Assembly (NCBI GenBank): GCA_029856085.1 | Contig: JAHQWI010000082.1 | Coordinates: 1 to 41,050 of the forward strand | Origin: Promethearchaeia archaeon | GTDB lineage: Archaea; Asgardarchaeota; Lokiarchaeia; Sigyniarchaeales; SOKP01 | Reading direction: 5' to 3' | DNA: 41,050 nt | In this document: piece by piece, positions 1-8,013 of the stretch | How the letters are laid out: each line of letters starts with the position of its first letter | How positions within the stretch are numbered: position 1 is the first letter of the stretch | Notes under the pieces: generated by a model | Databases searched by the model: none | What the model saw: only the letters and a program-made list of their open reading frames with translations | Told to the model about the DNA's origin: nothing | Position numbers and translations under genes: made by a program

Positions 1-45
1 TTAATAAATCAAATAGAAGACCTAATGAAAAATAGTTTCAATTAA
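1..45 (+). CDS. C-terminal end of an upstream gene (partial)
   Basis: The first frame is open from the window edge and ends at a TAA at 43-45, giving a 14-residue tail (LINQIEDLMKNSFN). The composition is like a real helical C-terminus, and an AT-rich non-coding stretch with promoter-like sequence follows. With so few codons this could be chance; the product cannot be named. Confidence 0.3.
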   Translation, partial: LINQIEDLMKNSFN

Positions 46-163
46 AAGGCAATTTGAAAATAGTCTTTCTTTAGGTGCAAACGAATTAAAATTAAATTTT
101 AACAAATATTATATATTTAAAATATTAATTAGTAAAAATCAATTAAAATTGGGAGTAAGAATT

Positions 164-481
164 ATGGCTAAAAAAAAGAGTGCTCCAAGTGAAGAAGAAG
201 AAGATCTTGAACTTCCAAGTGGAAAAATGGATGAAGATGGAGATGAAATAATAGATCTATCTGATTGGAAAGATAATTTAGAAGAAGATATTGTTTATGA
301 AATCCCAGATGATGATGAAATGATCGCGGAGGAGACTGAGGATGAAGAATTTGGGATGGAAGTTGATGATGTTGTCAAAATGTTACGAGATGTAAAATGT
401 AAACCTTGTCCAGGTTTGAAGAGCAAACCAGATTGTAAAATTGCTCATGATCATGGGTGTCCAAAACCAAAGAAGCCATAA
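164..481 (+). CDS. acidic miniprotein with a Cys/His C-terminal knuckle
   Basis: I do not recognise this 105-residue protein. A short basic start (MAKKKS) is followed by a very acidic, probably disordered stretch to about residue 75. A basic C-terminal tail then carries CxxC-x8-C-x7-C with two histidines between the last two cysteines, which could bind one zinc. The ATG at 164 is preferred over an in-frame TTG at 149 because GGAG at 151-154 sits at Shine-Dalgarno distance from it. The acidic body plus metal-binding tail resembles small accessory factors of transcription or translation, but no function can be assigned. It stands alone in front of a T-rich terminator. Confidence 0.7.
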   Translation: MAKKKSAPSEEEEDLELPSGKMDEDGDEIIDLSDWKDNLEEDIVYEIPDDDEMIAEETEDEEFGMEVDDVVKMLRDVKCKPCPGLKSKPDCKIAHDHGCPKPKKP

Positions 482-484
482 AAA

Positions 485-508
485 TTATATTTTATTTTTT
501 TATTATTT
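485..508 (+). terminator. T-rich terminator after the acidic miniprotein gene
   Basis: A run of T residues broken by single A's begins 4 nt after the stop codon at 479-481. Archaeal RNA polymerase stops at oligo-T tracts without needing a hairpin. Inferred from composition only. Confidence 0.4.
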
Positions 509-542
509 AAATGCTTATATCATTCTTGATTAGTGGGATATT

Positions 543-1541
543 TTGCTTTCAAATACACACAAACGCATTATATTAATCATTATTGATGTATTATTTAGCT
601 GGTACATCTGGGAAATAAATGTTTCGTTAGGTAATCCATGTTATACAACTGCTTTTTCAAAATGTTTTATGTTATCAATAACCACCTTCTTAATCGTCTA
701 TACTCCGTTTGAAATTTATTTTTCGTTTCGTGATCTCTGGTTTGACCGTTGGTCAAAACTTTATCATAAAGATTTAGAAGTATCAAACGTAAAAATGAAC
801 GTTTCAGATGGATTTTTATCAGCAAATCTGATAAAAAACCAGAATCAAGCAAAAACTAAATTAAAAAATGCTATAGTTATAGTTTGTCATGGGTTTTCAG
901 ACACAAAAGAAACGCTTGAGTATTTCTATTATCCGCTTGCTTACCAAGGTTATGTTGTTTTAGCTTATGATGCCAGAGGTACGGGAAAATCTAAAAAAGC
1001 AGGAAAAAGAAGTAATTTTTTAAAAAGAATTGAGGATTTTAAAAAAATAATTGAGTGGGTTAAAAATCAAGAAGAATTTTCTATTATGAAAATCTCTTGT
1101 GTTGGTTTTAGCATAGGTGCAATAACAGTTTTATCTGGAGGTTTTTTAGATAGAAATATCGAAAAAATTGCTGCAATTTCTTCAATGTCATATTATAAGC
1201 AAAATATTCCTAAATACAATCCTATTATAAGGCTTAGTTACTTTTTAAAAGGAGTAAAATTGTCTCCTAATGATGAGGAAAATAGAATGTTATCTCCTTA
1301 TTTATTGATACAAAATGCAAAAAAAGAACTAACATTAGAAGATTGGAAAATTCTATCTAAAAAAGTTATGTTAATCCACTGTATAAATGACAGAGTAATA
1401 AAATTCAAGAATTTTAAAGAAAATAAAATGATTTTAGAATCTCCAGAGAAAAATGTGCTTATATTGAAAAAAGGAGGACATTCTCAAAAGAAAAACGAAA
1501 GTGTGTTGGTTGGAGCAACACTCAAATTCTTTAATTCTTAA
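543..1541 (+). CDS. membrane-anchored alpha/beta hydrolase
   Basis: A serine hydrolase of the alpha/beta fold, 332 residues. Two hydrophobic segments near residues 8-26 and 42-62 would anchor it in the membrane, with the hydrolase domain following. The oxyanion strand reads HGFSD (116-120), the nucleophile elbow is GFSIG with Ser190, the acid is probably Asp283 (INDRV) and the histidine His313 (GGHSQ), so the triad looks complete. The substrate is unknown; relatives include acyl-peptide hydrolase-like and lipase-like enzymes. The start is a TTG; the only other upstream ATG (511) is out of frame. It is not obviously in an operon. Confidence 0.85.
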   Translation: MLSNTHKRIILIIIDVLFSWYIWEINVSLGNPCYTTAFSKCFMLSITTFLIVYTPFEIYFSFRDLWFDRWSKLYHKDLEVSNVKMNVSDGFLSANLIKNQNQAKTKLKNAIVIVCHGFSDTKETLEYFYYPLAYQGYVVLAYDARGTGKSKKAGKRSNFLKRIEDFKKIIEWVKNQEEFSIMKISCVGFSIGAITVLSGGFLDRNIEKIAAISSMSYYKQNIPKYNPIIRLSYFLKGVKLSPNDEENRMLSPYLLIQNAKKELTLEDWKILSKKVMLIHCINDRVIKFKNFKENKMILESPEKNVLILKKGGHSQKKNESVLVGATLKFFNS

Positions 1542-1615
1542 ATTTCATATTTTGTTTGGTTTAAATAACTTAATCCTAAACTTATTTTGAAAAAATCTAC
1601 AATACCATCTTTCAA

Positions 1616-1798
1616 ATGCTTGAATGTAAAATTTGTGGAAAGTATATAAAAGCTCAAAATTTAAAAAATACATTTCAATTCACTTTAGGAAATGTAAAAT
1701 GCGGAAAATTTCATGGTGCAAAATCTTATTACTATCACGTAGAATGTCTAAATAGAATTGACTCTAAAGAAGTAAAATTACTGGTTCCTATTACTTAA
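1616..1798 (+). CDS. 60-aa zinc-finger miniprotein, PARP-type-like
   Basis: A very small protein with one Cys3His-type metal site: C4-x2-C7, then YYH41-x2-C44. The opening CKICGKYI, a Leu at position 16, and an aromatic pair before the HxxC resemble the PARP-type finger (CKxC...I...L...WYHxxC) of eukaryotic PARP1 and DNA ligase III. The second Cys to His gap is 33 residues, a little longer than in those proteins (about 28-30). Coding status is supported by an ATG and this coherent motif. It converges on the M14 peptidase gene with only 21 nt between stops. It may instead be a generic zinc ribbon. Confidence 0.55.
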   Translation: MLECKICGKYIKAQNLKNTFQFTLGNVKCGKFHGAKSYYYHVECLNRIDSKEVKLLVPIT

Positions 1799-1819
1799 GG
1801 GCTCAAAACCATAAAAAAA

Positions 1820-2986
1820 CTAAAATAGTTGTAACATTTCTTTTATTGACTCAACAACTACTTGAGTACTCATTTTAATAATTCTTGTTTTATTTTTAAA
1901 ATAATTAATGTCTGCTTTAGATTTATCAATTTCATCAAAAATGTTAAAAAACTGTTTTTGAGATTCTAATTCCATTGAATATACTCCTTTTCTCTTTATT
2001 GCATCATTCATGTTTACAAAACAACCATGATTATGAAAATTATGATTAAATGCAGGGAAATAAGTTTCCCATAATACATCTTTTAATTTATTATAAACAT
2101 TTTGTGCTAGTCGTTCACAAAATTCCTTACTTCTATTACTATAACAAAAGTAGAATGGTAATTTTCCATAATTTTTAGCCACATATTCTTGGAGATTTTG
2201 ATATACTATATCTAATTGTTTAATTGTTAGGTTTATATGAGTATGATCCGCATTAGGATTACATCTATAAAATAAGGATTTTCTGGAATATGGTATATTA
2301 TATAGTTTAATTATATTGTATACTATTCCTTCCTTAAGCCAATGAGAAAATTTGTAAGTAATTGAATTCTTTTGTAGATTGCTAATTAAATCTGCTAAAA
2401 ATTTCTCAAGTAATGAGGTTTCATGAAAATCTAGAATATAAATTGGGATATTTTCTCTTTTCCAATATTTTTCAAGGAGTTTATATAGAATTTTAGCATG
2501 CTCTGGAAGGGGGTATTGATTTAAATCATCTTCACTGCTCTTATATTCAGGAGCAAAAGTTCTTCTCCAATAACGATTTAAATTTGTTCCATTCCTTAGA
2601 TAATATCCTGATTTATTTTTTTTATTTGGGTTTATGAAACCATAGGGATTCATCAAAGGAAAAAAAATTAAAATCTGATCTTCTTTCAAAATTTCATCGA
2701 GATGAACTATTGATTTATCAATCATATATAGGAACTCTATAGTTCCAAAGAGGCCGTTGTATTCATTATGTTGAGCCCCAACAAACACTTTTATAAATCT
2801 AATCTCTTCAGAATTCAATGATTTTGCGATTATGATAACTGGAATTTTACCTTCTGATATTTCAAATTCAAAATAATGGATATCTTTTAAATTTGAACCA
2901 ATTTTTAGCTTATTCAAGATTTTGCCAAATAATTTTCTTCTATTAGGCAAATCCAATAATTCCTTTAAAATTTCCTTATTTATCAT
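1820..2986 (-). CDS. M14-like zinc carboxypeptidase / AstE-like hydrolase
   Basis: A probable metallo-carboxypeptidase or deacylase of the M14 superfamily, 388 residues, cytosolic (no signal peptide). Visible landmarks in order: GAQHNEYNG (70-78, first zinc site), MNPYGF, the substrate-binding NGTNLNRYW region, DFHETS (second zinc His near 188), and a late YSMELES that would supply the catalytic Glu near residue 340. An oddity is that the first zinc motif reads His-x-Glu (H73, E75) instead of the usual HxxE. It lies 3 nt downstream of the ATP-grasp gene on the same strand, so the two are almost certainly co-transcribed, suggesting one enzyme makes an amide or peptide bond and the other removes it. 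Confidence 0.8.
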   Translation of the reverse strand: MINKEILKELLDLPNRRKLFGKILNKLKIGSNLKDIHYFEFEISEGKIPVIIIAKSLNSEEIRFIKVFVGAQHNEYNGLFGTIEFLYMIDKSIVHLDEILKEDQILIFFPLMNPYGFINPNKKNKSGYYLRNGTNLNRYWRRTFAPEYKSSEDDLNQYPLPEHAKILYKLLEKYWKRENIPIYILDFHETSLLEKFLADLISNLQKNSITYKFSHWLKEGIVYNIIKLYNIPYSRKSLFYRCNPNADHTHINLTIKQLDIVYQNLQEYVAKNYGKLPFYFCYSNRSKEFCERLAQNVYNKLKDVLWETYFPAFNHNFHNHGCFVNMNDAIKRKGVYSMELESQKQFFNIFDEIDKSKADINYFKNKTRIIKMSTQVVVESIKEMLQLF

Positions 2987-2989
2987 AAA

Positions 2990-4438
2990 CTAAGCAATAA
3001 CTTCATTCCATTTAGAGAAATTTACAATTCTTTTATAATTTTTGACAATATTAGCAAATATTACACAACCAATACAAAACATATTTACAAAATCTTCTTC
3101 AGTTAAGTTTAGTAATTCACTTGTCTCTTTAGAAAAACCGATGCCTCGTTTCACTTCAATTTGACCATTATATCCTGATAAGTTAACAACAAATTCTTCC
3201 TTATTCAACCCAACTGTAAAATTCCCCCGTGCGATTCTTCCTAATCCTCCAATCGGTATAACCATTCCTTTACGTTGAGCTAAATATATCCTTAAGTCAA
3301 ATGTATGTTTTCCCCCACTCCAATCAATTAAAGAAAAATTGGCCTTTTCTTGTATAGTGTATGGATACGGATTACGATTTTTCATAAATTTAGCAAAAAA
3401 CTCGTTCTTGCTTGTCTCAATAATATTTTTTAAATTAGCTGGTTGTTCATCTTTAGAAACAGGGATAACCCCAGCCCCACCTGATCCTCCACTAGGTTTA
3501 ATAATAAATGATTTATTATAATTCTTTAAAAGATAACTTAACTTATCTATTAAATCTTTATCATCAAAAGCTTTAGTAAATAGAAGGTATCTAAGATTAT
3601 ATTTTCTTAAAATATCTTTACTAAGAAAGCTCGCGAGATATGTTAAAGATTTATCATCTGTAACTTTGAAAATTGGGTTTACAATTATTGTTTTAATATT
3701 GCGAAAATCTTTTTTTATCTGCTTATGAAAATTTTTATTGTTTATACGTCTTGTAATGCCATCACCGATTAAAACACTTATTTCTTCACCTTTATATTTA
3801 ATAAAATTCTCAGAAAATGAGAGGGAAGTAGAGAGTTGTCTATAATCTGCTATTAGAAAAATGATATTAGCTTTAAAATCGATATTAAAACTTTCTCTGT
3901 TGAAAATTTTAACACTATGTCCTTCTGATTTGAGCGTTTTTCTGAAATATTCTATCATGATTATTTTTTCATGGATTAAAGCATCATTAACCGGTACTCC
4001 AATTAATACAAAAACTTTATCATCTTTTCTTTCATTTTTCTTAAGTGCTTGATAGATAGCTTCAAGGTATCCATTATATAATAGGGCTTGCTGTTTTTTA
4101 GTAATAATAGAAAGTCCTCTATGTGATCCGCCATTCGTTTCTAAAAGAAAAAATTTTTTTCCTTCAGGTTCATCAGATACCATGAAATCGATACTCCCAG
4201 AGTAAAAGCAGTCGTTATTAGCTAGAATATTGTCTTTATTTCTTTTCATCTTCTTTAATGCTTTATCTCTAATAAGATCTACAAAAAAATCCTGCTGTGA
4301 AGCTCTTAATTCTGCGAAAGATACCAAATCTAAGCCTAATGAGTTTCCAAGTTTGATTAATTCAAGATCAGAGTCTGTAATAGTGGAAGACATTAATTTA
4401 AGAAACTTAGTAAGCAAATCCTCTTCCATATAAACCAT
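2990..4438 (-). CDS. ATP-grasp amide/peptide ligase family protein
   Basis: A 482-residue protein with ATP-grasp features: IIKPSGGSGGAGV (about 311-322) is the glycine-rich ATP-binding loop, DLRIYLAQ (about 378) matches the DxR strand, and RGNFTVGLN followed by NLSGYNG resembles the segment after it. A LLETNGG motif at 98-104, preceded by SIDFM, looks like the metal-binding D...ExN strand that normally comes last in ATP-grasp proteins, so the fold may be permuted or extended. ATP-grasp ligases couple ATP hydrolysis to amide-bond formation between a carboxylate and an amine. The substrate is unknown. A second in-frame ATG at 4429 is an alternative start. The M14-like gene follows after 3 nt. 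Confidence 0.75.
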   Translation of the reverse strand: MVYMEEDLLTKFLKLMSSTITDSDLELIKLGNSLGLDLVSFAELRASQQDFFVDLIRDKALKKMKRNKDNILANNDCFYSGSIDFMVSDEPEGKKFFLLETNGGSHRGLSIITKKQQALLYNGYLEAIYQALKKNERKDDKVFVLIGVPVNDALIHEKIIMIEYFRKTLKSEGHSVKIFNRESFNIDFKANIIFLIADYRQLSTSLSFSENFIKYKGEEISVLIGDGITRRINNKNFHKQIKKDFRNIKTIIVNPIFKVTDDKSLTYLASFLSKDILRKYNLRYLLFTKAFDDKDLIDKLSYLLKNYNKSFIIKPSGGSGGAGVIPVSKDEQPANLKNIIETSKNEFFAKFMKNRNPYPYTIQEKANFSLIDWSGGKHTFDLRIYLAQRKGMVIPIGGLGRIARGNFTVGLNKEEFVVNLSGYNGQIEVKRGIGFSKETSELLNLTEEDFVNMFCIGCVIFANIVKNYKRIVNFSKWNEVIA

Positions 4439-4575
4439 TCAATATTATAGTTATATAATAATTCTAATACAATCTTATTTTATAATTTTTTACTAAATAA
4501 ATTCCTCATTCTTATTATTTTAATAAATTAGAACAAGAAATCTTGGATTTTAGTTATTTAAATTCATAGAAATAA

Positions 4576-5808
4576 CTATAAGTATAAATAACCTTGATGA
4601 TTACCTTTTGTAGATAATCTAAGACTCCCAAGCAAGATTTTTTTTATTTGAAGTTGCTGTTTATAAGTCAAGTCTGAAAAAAGTAATATAAAGTTTTTCT
4701 CAACATTTATAGTAAAAAGAAGTCCAATTTCCACTAATTTAGAATTTTCTGTTAATAAACCAATTATTACATAATGATAAGGTAAATTCACTAATTCATT
4801 AATATTTATTTCTGTTTCAACAATTTCGTCTGTTTCCGTATCATAATCAGTTTTTATAAATTTCATATCATTTAACGGGATAGAAATTTTTCTAAAAACC
4901 TCAAACTTCTTTGAAAATTGACTTTGTCTTAGAAATCTTCTTTCATCTTTATCTCTTTCATAGAAATATTCATTTACATCCTTTATCAAATACATTTTTC
5001 TATTTTTTCTTTGATTTGAGGCTGTCTTCTCAATATCCTTTAATTCTTCAATAGTATCATCATGAAAAGCAATTAAAACATCTGGATCTACTGTTTTTAT
5101 GAAAAAATTCTTATATAGGATACCTGCTTCAGTTTTTATCCAACCATCAGTATCAATCAAAATAAAATCAATATTTTTATGTTCTGCGATGTAATCATCA
5201 ATCATTTTCCTACATGAAAGTGATACAATGTATTTATAATCACCCTTAGGGTATGTTGCTCCAATAAATACAGTTTTTTCGGAATGGATATTTTTACTCG
5301 AAATAATATATTCTTTTATTGTACCTAAATTGAGCGTGGTAGGAATATAAATAATTTGTTGTCCAAGATCTGAATCTAGGTATCCTCCTTTTAATCCTTC
5401 TTTCATAAAACTATTTGCCAAGTATTTGATGAGGGTTGTTTTTCCATTACTAAAACCTATCACCATTATTTTTAAAGGAGTTTCTTTTTCCTTTTTTAGT
5501 TCTTTTAATATCTCACTTTTAATATCAACCCATGTTGGCGAAATTGAATTTTCTTTAACTAATTTTAGATTTTTTTCATTACTAGTATAGATTTCTAGTT
5601 TTGCATCCTCATGTGCATAGAGGGGATAACATTGGGCACTAGGTATTATTAAAACATTTTCGTCTTCAATATTGGATATATCTGATGTTGAGCTTTCCTT
5701 TTCTGGAAGAACTATCTTTCCAAAAACGTCTAATTTTCCCTCTAATAATGTTACTCTCGCGGGTCCTTTTACTATTAAAGTATTTCCTTTATCAATATTC
5801 TTAATCAT
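4576..5808 (-). CDS. Clp1/Grc3-like polynucleotide kinase family protein
   Basis: A 410-residue protein with an N-terminal beta-rich domain (1-90), a central P-loop domain (about 112-300) and a C-terminal beta domain, the layout of Clp1/Grc3 RNA 5'-kinases. Landmarks are the P-loop GFSNGKTTL (118-126), YLDSDLGQQ near 143 (the Clp1 DxDxGQ signature), IDTDGWI near 218 and a lid-like arginine-rich stretch (RRFLRQSQFSKKF). In the family this enzyme phosphorylates RNA 5'-OH ends. The Walker A motif is one residue shorter than GxxxxGK(S/T), so activity is less certain; it could be a structural homologue. It is upstream of the ATP-grasp gene on the same strand with a 137-nt gap. Confidence 0.8.
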   Translation of the reverse strand: MIKNIDKGNTLIVKGPARVTLLEGKLDVFGKIVLPEKESSTSDISNIEDENVLIIPSAQCYPLYAHEDAKLEIYTSNEKNLKLVKENSISPTWVDIKSEILKELKKEKETPLKIMVIGFSNGKTTLIKYLANSFMKEGLKGGYLDSDLGQQIIYIPTTLNLGTIKEYIISSKNIHSEKTVFIGATYPKGDYKYIVSLSCRKMIDDYIAEHKNIDFILIDTDGWIKTEAGILYKNFFIKTVDPDVLIAFHDDTIEELKDIEKTASNQRKNRKMYLIKDVNEYFYERDKDERRFLRQSQFSKKFEVFRKISIPLNDMKFIKTDYDTETDEIVETEININELVNLPYHYVIIGLLTENSKLVEIGLLFTINVEKNFILLFSDLTYKQQLQIKKILLGSLRLSTKGNHQGYLYL

Positions 5809-5907
5809 GAGTTATTCATCTAATATACAAATTAACTTAAAAATATTGTTCAATTACAAATTTCACTAATAAAATTAATTAATTCTGAAAAAATTCGAAG
5901 CTGATCT

Positions 5908-5931
5908 TGACTATCTAATATTAGATGGTCA
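5908..5931. repeat. 24-bp near-perfect palindrome
   Basis: TGACTATCTAATATTAGATGGTCA reads the same on both strands except for one mismatched pair; the inner 14 bp (5913-5926) are perfect. It lies between the end of the FmdE-like gene and the start of the Clp1-like gene. It could be an operator for a dimeric regulator or an RNA hairpin at the end of the fmdE transcript. Confidence 0.5.
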
Positions 5932-6021
5932 TTATTTTTTAACCATATTTTTCTTTTATTTTTAAAAAAACGGAAAATAGAGAGTTTGAACGTCATAAAT
6001 TGACAAAATATAATTCTTTAT

Positions 6022-6582
6022 TTATTTTCTCTGAGCTTTATAGCAAGGAATACACATACTGCTGTTCTCATAAAACATAAGTCTACTATTCATAGTAGGT
6101 TCACCACAAATGTCACAAGGAATAGAGTCTTCTATCTCAGCTAGACTGGGGGGATTAAAATCTATTTCGTAGATATTAAATACCTTTTCGGGCTTCGAAT
6201 CGAGTAATTGTTTAATTTTTTCATGTTTTGATTTTTTTTTATCTTCAAAAACTTTATCTTTAATAGATAGTTTAATAGCTTTTTCAGTTTCCCTATTATA
6301 AAAATAATAATTGAGTTTACCATAGTCTTGGTGAATTAAGTTGCCCTTACCGTAGGTGACTCCGAGTAACGACTGGATCGCGTCTACACTACAGTTATCA
6401 TTCTCAACAACCGCAACCACCTCTTCATTGGGAGAATAATTGAAACCATGTTCTAACACATACTTAGCTGCTAAAACACCTATAGCTAAGCCGGGACATA
6501 TATGTCCATGAAATCTTGTTGCCTTTTCCATTAATTCTTTAGTTTCCATTTGAGGTAATATAATTTTTTTGTAAAATTCCAA
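6022..6582 (-). CDS. fmdE: FmdE-like protein (formylmethanofuran dehydrogenase subunit E family)
   Basis: A 186-residue FmdE-family protein. The family core is clear: RFHGHICPGLAIG (24-36) with His25, His27 and Cys29, then ENDNCSVDAIQ and LGVTYGKGN. The C-terminal part is a four-cysteine zinc finger (C156, C159, C177, C180). FmdE is often found with tungsten/molybdenum formylmethanofuran dehydrogenases, but many stand-alone members exist and their role is not settled; some are thought to handle metals or the pterin cofactor. The catalytic subunits are not in this window. The gene is divergent from the Mut7-C gene, with 71 bp between the starts. Confidence 0.88.
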   Translation of the reverse strand: MEFYKKIILPQMETKELMEKATRFHGHICPGLAIGVLAAKYVLEHGFNYSPNEEVVAVVENDNCSVDAIQSLLGVTYGKGNLIHQDYGKLNYYFYNRETEKAIKLSIKDKVFEDKKKSKHEKIKQLLDSKPEKVFNIYEIDFNPPSLAEIEDSIPCDICGEPTMNSRLMFYENSSMCIPCYKAQRK

Positions 6583-6653
6583 TTATATAATTTATTACAT
6601 GTTTTAAATTTATTTAATATAGAAGAATTTAATTAAATAATAGGCTAAATGAT

Positions 6654-7148
6654 ATGAAATTTTTAGTTGATTCAATGTTAGGTAAATTAGCTCGATTCCT
6701 AAGAATGTTTGGCTATGATACTTTATATGCAAACGATTTAGTTGAATACTTCAAGATAGATCCTGTCCCTGACGAAAAATTACTAGCATATGCAAAGAAA
6801 ACTAATAGGTTTGTTATAACAAAAGATTACCCGTTTTATAAGAGTTATACTGAAAATGCCATACATTTGAAAGGAGAGGGAGTATATAATTACATAAATC
6901 AATTAAAAGAAAATCTAAGATTGAATTTTAAATTCAATATTCAGAATGCAAGATGTTCTATCTGCAATTCAAGAATGAAAAAAGTTAAGGAAAAAAGCGA
7001 TATTAAACATCTTGCTTTACGAGAAACTTTTAATCAATATAATGACTTTTATCAATGTTTAAATTCGCAATGTAAAAAAATCTATTGGAAAGGTTCTCAT
7101 ATTGATGATATTGAGAATAGATTAGGAATAGATTCTATTCAGGATTAA
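6654..7148 (+). CDS. Mut7-C RNase domain protein (PIN-like, with zinc ribbon)
   Basis: A 164-residue archaeal Mut7-C (DUF82) protein. The N-terminal PIN-like fold shows Asp6 (FLVDSMLGKLARFLRMFGYD), a conserved basic LGKLARxLR patch, and ITKD with Asp58, giving acidic residues suited to a metal-dependent nuclease. A zinc ribbon follows with C101-x2-C104 and C135-x4-C140. Members are predicted RNases, the domain being named after nematode Mut-7; the substrate here is unknown. It ends 5 nt from the end of the convergent small gene. Confidence 0.88.
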   Translation: MKFLVDSMLGKLARFLRMFGYDTLYANDLVEYFKIDPVPDEKLLAYAKKTNRFVITKDYPFYKSYTENAIHLKGEGVYNYINQLKENLRLNFKFNIQNARCSICNSRMKKVKEKSDIKHLALRETFNQYNDFYQCLNSQCKKIYWKGSHIDDIENRLGIDSIQD

Positions 7149-7153
7149 TAAAA

Positions 7154-7390
7154 TCACACTTGCTTTTTTTGAAAATATTTTTCTTTAATTTCCATGAATC
7201 TTTGTTTAGTTTGTTCAACAAGTTCAGTGTAATTTCCTTTCATATACATATTATGGGCCTGATTTAATAATTCAAGGCATTTTCGATATTCAACATTCTT
7301 GAAATGATTTTCTGATAAAGATACTAAGTAGTCACCCTTTTTCTTATAGAATTCAATGAATTGGGCCGAAGTATCAATTTTCCTATCCAT
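7154..7390 (-). CDS. small helical protein of unknown function
   Basis: A 78-residue protein I do not recognise. It is strongly alpha-helical by composition and ends in a lysine-rich tail. Two helices (about 38-52 and 54-72) separated by GNYTELVEQ resemble a single TPR-like hairpin, which would suit protein binding. It converges on the Mut7-C gene and lies downstream of a Gfo/Idh remnant on the same strand. A start ATG and protein-like composition support coding. Confidence 0.55.
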   Translation of the reverse strand: MDRKIDTSAQFIEFYKKKGDYLVSLSENHFKNVEYRKCLELLNQAHNMYMKGNYTELVEQTKQRFMEIKEKYFQKKQV

Positions 7391-7459
7391 TTTATTTTAA
7401 CTACATAAAATCTAGTTTAAATAATATAGTATTTTGTGTTCTAAATTATAATAACTTAA

Positions 7460-7702
7460 CTAAAATTTTCTTCCACTATTTCTATTTTCAGAGATAGTCT
7501 GCTTTTCTGCAGAATTCTTCCATATCGACAATAATATTTTATAATCGAGACTCATCTGCTGCAACTTTTCACGTCTCTTTTTTATGGGTTCTGCTATGGC
7601 TATAAAAATTAATTTTCTTCTATTTTTTAGAGCATAATTTCCATAAACATCAAAACCTCTTCTTCCAGCACCTAGTAGTACTGCTGTAATCGGTAGTTTC
7701 AA
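7460..7702 (-). pseudogene. N-terminal remnant of a Gfo/Idh/MocA oxidoreductase
   Basis: The first 50 residues match the start of Gfo/Idh/MocA-family NAD(P)-dependent sugar dehydrogenases: ITAVLLGAGRRG is the Rossmann loop, followed by YGNYALKN, then FIAIAEPIKKRREKLQQ, the typical AEP...RREK motif. Those enzymes have about 350-400 residues; this frame stops after 80, and only 69 nt separate it from the next gene. The end of the frame (SIWKNSAEK onward) does not resemble the family, while a neighbouring frame reads ILQKSRLS just after the WK, as a functional copy might. I read it as a decayed gene with at least one frameshift and loss of most of its body. Confidence 0.7.
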
Positions 7703-7767
7703 AGTAAATGCTTGATGAAATATTTCAATTGAATTTTAAATTCTAAACCAATGCCTTTGTAATTAAT

Positions 7768-8013
7768 TTAATCTATCTTATTGTTATCTTTTTTGTTTTC
7801 AAGTTGTTCTCTGTAATCAAGAACAATTTTAGCAATTTCAACTAAATAATTAACAGGGTTCATAGTCTTTCCACATCTACTACATCTATAATCAATCATA
7901 CCTTCTATTGAAACCATGGTTCCATCTTCACAAAAAGCGCATTGTTCAAAAGACCATCGATCTACTACTTTTATAATTGCTTTAATAAATTTTTCTTGGA
8001 GTAACCCTGTCAT
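7768..8013 (-). CDS. small zinc-ribbon protein
   Basis: An 81-residue protein with a central zinc ribbon, C25-x2-C28 and C44-x2-C47, flanked by an N-terminal helix and a C-terminal charged helix (DYREQLENKK). No family is recognised. It lies between the Gfo/Idh remnant and aroC, all on the minus strand, but the spacing (95 nt from aroC) does not prove co-transcription. Such proteins often bind nucleic acid or act as assembly factors; nothing here fixes the role. Confidence 0.6.
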   Translation of the reverse strand: MTGLLQEKFIKAIIKVVDRWSFEQCAFCEDGTMVSIEGMIDYRCSRCGKTMNPVNYLVEIAKIVLDYREQLENKKDNNKID

